Under the pieces are notes generated by a model. It was given only the letters and a program-made list of their open reading frames with translations, searched no databases and was not told the origin of the DNA. Below are positions 31,734 to 33,865 of a DNA stretch of 33,865 bases, one piece after another. The stretch spans positions 1-33,865 of the forward strand of contig QHUF01000279.1 in NCBI GenBank assembly GCA_003221075.1, given 5' to 3'. Both the position numbers and the translations under genes were made by a program. The stretch is from Gemmatimonadota bacterium (lineage in GTDB: Bacteria; Gemmatimonadota; Gemmatimonadetes; Gemmatimonadales; GWC2-71-9). How positions within the stretch are numbered: position 1 is the first letter of the stretch; each line of letters begins with the position of its first letter.

Positions 31734-32307
31734 CGGGACATTCCGGACACTTGGGCTTTCGAGCGGTGCACACAAGCGCGCCAAGCTCCATCAGCGCCTG
31801 ATTGAATCTCCACGCTCGCTCCCCCTTCTTTGGCACCAGCCGCTCGGCGAGCTCCCACACGTCCTTCGAGCCGAAGGCTCGCTCCAGCACTCTGCGCACG
31901 TTCGTATCGACGGTCGCCACGGGTTTTTCATACGCAAAGCACGCCACTGCTCCTGCTGTGTACCGCCCGACACCGGGTAGTGTCCGTAAGTCCTCGGGCT
32001 TGTCGGGTAGCGTGCCGTCGTGCAGACGTGTGACTTCCCGAGCGAGCCGATGGAGGTTACGGGCACGCGCGTAGTAGCCCAGGCCATCCCATGCTTCCAT
32101 CACAGCTTTGGGTTGCGAGCGCGCGAGCGAGCCGAACGTGGGAAATCGCTTCAGAAACCGCGGGTAGAATTCCAAAACCCGGCTGACCTGCGTCTGCTGC
32201 AGCATGAACTCAGACACGAGGACGGCATAGGGATTGCGCGTCTTGCGCCATGGAAGGACGCGTGCGTTGCGCTTGTACCAGGCTAACAGCTTGCGCGTGA
32301 AGCTCAT
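31663..32307 (-). CDS. mutY: A/G-specific adenine glycosylase, short form
   Basis: 214 residues from the ATG at 32307; the open frame reaches 32769 but that part is the complement of mlaE. HhH-GPD core: LPWRKTRNPYAVLVSEFMLQQTQV with the MutY catalytic Glu in SEFMLQQT, LPGVGRYTAGAVACFAYEKP (helix-hairpin-helix), and VDTNVRRV with the catalytic Asp. The [4Fe-4S] site is C-x6-C-x2-C-x5-C (CTARKPKCPECPVRSDC). It removes adenine opposite 8-oxoguanine. The C-terminal NUDIX-like domain (about 130 residues in E. coli MutY) is absent, so recognition may be weaker. The tail after the cluster overlaps the antisense deacetylase gene. Start is 21 nt from the divergent mlaE start. Confidence 0.88.
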   Translation of the reverse strand: MSFTRKLLAWYKRNARVLPWRKTRNPYAVLVSEFMLQQTQVSRVLEFYPRFLKRFPTFGSLARSQPKAVMEAWDGLGYYARARNLHRLAREVTRLHDGTLPDKPEDLRTLPGVGRYTAGAVACFAYEKPVATVDTNVRRVLERAFGSKDVWELAERLVPKKGERAWRFNQALMELGALVCTARKPKCPECPVRSDCRAVRSGIQIRNRQPGHPR

Positions 32308-32328
32308 AGCCACACAAGATACAGGCCA

Positions 32329-33129
32329 ATGAAAGCATTCACTGCCGCCCTCGACCTGCGGCGATATGTCGGGCGGTGGTCCTTGCGGAGCGCCAGCCAT
32401 GCCGGGCGCTTCTTCTTTATGCTGCTGGACCTGGTGCGCGGCGTCCTGGAGTGGCGCGTCTGGCTCCCCCGCACCCTTGATCTGACAATGGGCGTCGGCT
32501 ACGGCAGCCTCTTTATCGTGTTGCTGGTGGCGGGGTTTGCCGGTGCCGTGACGAGTCTCCAGGCCGGCTACCAGTTCACCGGCCAGCTCCCCCTCTACGT
32601 TGCCGGCGGAATCATCTCCGAATCGATGATTCTCGAGCTGGGCCCCGTGCTTACCGGGCTGATCCTGGCAGGCCGGATCGGCGCCCGCTACGCCGCTGAG
32701 CTTGGGAGCATGCGCGTGACCGAGCAGATCGACGCGCTCGAAAGCCTGGGCCGCTCGCCGGTGACGCACCTGCTCCTGCCCCGGATCCTGGCTGGCTTGA
32801 TCGCGATCCCGGCGCTGGTGATGCTGGCCAATGCGTTCGGCATCGTCGTGGGGTACATCACGGCCCAGTCGTCCCTCGGCCTGACATACGCGGACTTCGA
32901 GTTCGGCTCGCGTTACTTCTTCCGGCCGCTCGATCTGTACTATTCGCTCGTCAAGTCATTCGCCTTCGCTGGAGCGGTCACGATCATTCCCTGCTACATC
33001 GGTTTCAACACGCAGCAGGGAGCTGAGGGCGTCGGCCGGGCGACCACGCAGGCCGTGGTGGCGGCATCCGTCACCGTGCTGATGCTCGATACAATTCTCA
33101 CGAAGCTCATTCTGGGGACCGCGAAATGA
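32329..33129 (+). CDS. mlaE: MlaE/YrbE-type ABC transporter permease
   Basis: 266 residues, the usual MlaE length, with five or so hydrophobic helices. VTSLQAGYQFTGQLPLYVAGGI, ELGPVLTGLILAGRIGARYAAELGSMRVTEQIDALESLG and IIPCYIGFNTQQGAEGVGRATTQAVVAASV are diagnostic of the family. It is the membrane subunit of the inner-membrane complex that moves phospholipids to or from the outer membrane. The gene for the ATPase overlaps its stop (ATGA). mlaD is expected next, outside the window. Confidence 0.95.
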   Translation: MKAFTAALDLRRYVGRWSLRSASHAGRFFFMLLDLVRGVLEWRVWLPRTLDLTMGVGYGSLFIVLLVAGFAGAVTSLQAGYQFTGQLPLYVAGGIISESMILELGPVLTGLILAGRIGARYAAELGSMRVTEQIDALESLGRSPVTHLLLPRILAGLIAIPALVMLANAFGIVVGYITAQSSLGLTYADFEFGSRYFFRPLDLYYSLVKSFAFAGAVTIIPCYIGFNTQQGAEGVGRATTQAVVAASVTVLMLDTILTKLILGTAK

Positions 33130-33865
33130 GCATCGAGCTGAAGAAGGTCTCCAAGCGGTTCGTCGACAACGTCGTGCTCGACGGCGTCGACTTCTTCGTG
33201 GCCGAGGGCGAAACGGTCGCGCTGCTCGGTCCTTCTGGCGTCGGCAAGAGCGTCCTGCTCAAGCATATCATCGGCTTGATCAAGCCCGATTCGGGCGAGG
33301 TGTGGGTCGACGGGCAGCAGGTGCCGTTGCTGGGTCGCAAGGCGCTGGCGCTCCTGCGCAGCCGCATCGGCTACGTCTTTCAGAACGGCGCGCTGTTCGA
33401 TTCGATGGACGTGTTTGAGAACATCCGGCTCGGCATCACCGACGAGCAACAGAATGCGGACAAGGACTACTGCATTCAGCGGGTGAAGGAATGTCTGCGC
33501 CTCGTCAACCTGAACGAGGACGTGGGCGACAAGTTTCCATCGGAGCTGTCGGGCGGGATGCGCAAGCGGGTGGGGATTTCCCGGGCCATCGCCGGAAAAC
33601 CGGTATACTTGCTCTACGACGAGCCGACCTCCGGCCTCGACCCCGTGAACGCCGATGTCATCGATTCGCTGATCGAGCGGTTGCAGCAGGAGATCGGGGT
33701 GACGAGCGTTGTCGTGACGCACGATGTACGTGGCGCGTTTCGCGTTGCGGACCGGATCGCGCTGCTGTCTAAGGCGAAGATCCGCGCCGTGGGGACGGCC
33801 GACGAGATCATCGCGTCCAGGGATCCCGTCGTGCAGCAGTTCCTGGAGCGCGACTTCGAGATGGC
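33126..33865 (+). CDS. mlaF: MlaF-type ABC transporter ATPase, 3' end cut by window edge
   Basis: Only the first 246 residues are inside the window; the frame is open to the right edge. Walker A LLGPSGVGKS, Q-loop VFQNGALFDSMDVFENI, signature LSGGMRKRVGISRA, Walker B LLYDEPTSGLD and switch VVVTHD are all intact. The signature and the QNGALFDSM loop are typical of MlaF. It powers the MlaE permease; normal length is about 260, so little is missing. Confidence 0.95.
   Translation, partial: MSIELKKVSKRFVDNVVLDGVDFFVAEGETVALLGPSGVGKSVLLKHIIGLIKPDSGEVWVDGQQVPLLGRKALALLRSRIGYVFQNGALFDSMDVFENIRLGITDEQQNADKDYCIQRVKECLRLVNLNEDVGDKFPSELSGGMRKRVGISRAIAGKPVYLLYDEPTSGLDPVNADVIDSLIERLQQEIGVTSVVVTHDVRGAFRVADRIALLSKAKIRAVGTADEIIASRDPVVQQFLERDFEM

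Noticed and set aside
32308..32769. N-terminal extension of MutY
   Set aside because: It overlaps the conserved mlaE start on the other strand, and the MSFTRKLLAWYKRN start matches the family.

Overview
The window comes from a GC-rich Gram-negative bacterium, most likely a soil-type Gemmatimonadota genome. Pointers are a SusC/RagA receptor with a carboxypeptidase-regulatory N-terminus and an LPLAAQ signal end, a SusD lipoprotein, a VCBS/FG-GAP protein, GTG/TTG starts, ATGA overlaps and an Mla phospholipid-transport pair. This assignment rests on protein style only; there is no rRNA, tRNA, CRISPR array or recognisable transposase gene in the window.

Layout. (1) 1-6124, minus strand: a nutrient-uptake operon susC-like, susD-like, VCBS protein (cut by the left edge). 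(2) 6217-11626, plus: a secreted six-hairpin-glycosidase-like protein, a sodium/sugar symporter overlapping it by ATGA, and a GH37 trehalase; this reads as an oligosaccharide/trehalose utilisation operon. (3) 11752-16531, minus: otsA, otsB and a GH15 hydrolase in overlapping frames, a trehalose synthesis operon convergent with the trehalase. OtsA carries an N-terminal two-membrane-segment sensor-like region. (4) 16770-17204, minus: crcB fluoride channel behind a fluoride riboswitch whose 3' strand also enters a terminator hairpin. (5) 17337-31733, plus: eighteen consecutive co-oriented, mostly overlapping genes. The first six are nadE, a hotdog thioesterase, a patatin, a CBS protein, DUF2203 and a small membrane protein. 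The next twelve look like a pathway for an unusual membrane lipid head group and its glycosylation: HAD, nucleotidyltransferase, ATP-grasp ligase, class III aminotransferase, two CDP-alcohol phosphatidyltransferase-family proteins, Gfo/Idh dehydrogenase, flippase-like protein, YdjM-like membrane protein, alpha/beta hydrolase, GT4 and NodB deacetylase. (6) 31663-32307, minus: a short MutY. (7) 32329 to the right edge, plus: mlaE and mlaF (cut).

Structure outside genes. Three copies of a 98-142 bp nested-palindrome repeat with GGGGACATGC ends sit at 10016, 11606 and 16628, each beside gene stop codons. Two of them bracket the trehalase so closely that they supply its only start-codon region and its stop codon. 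A perfect 28-bp palindrome lies between crcB and nadE. Just upstream of otsA, on the opposite strand, is a short piece that reads like the last strands of an outer-membrane barrel.

The best candidate for an undescribed system is the lipid-like cluster at 21807-31733. It combines the steps to build, aminate, CDP-activate, attach, flip and glycosylate a polar head group, and three of its members (HAD, second CDP-alcohol transferase, GT4) lack one expected catalytic residue. The product is inferred from families, not known.
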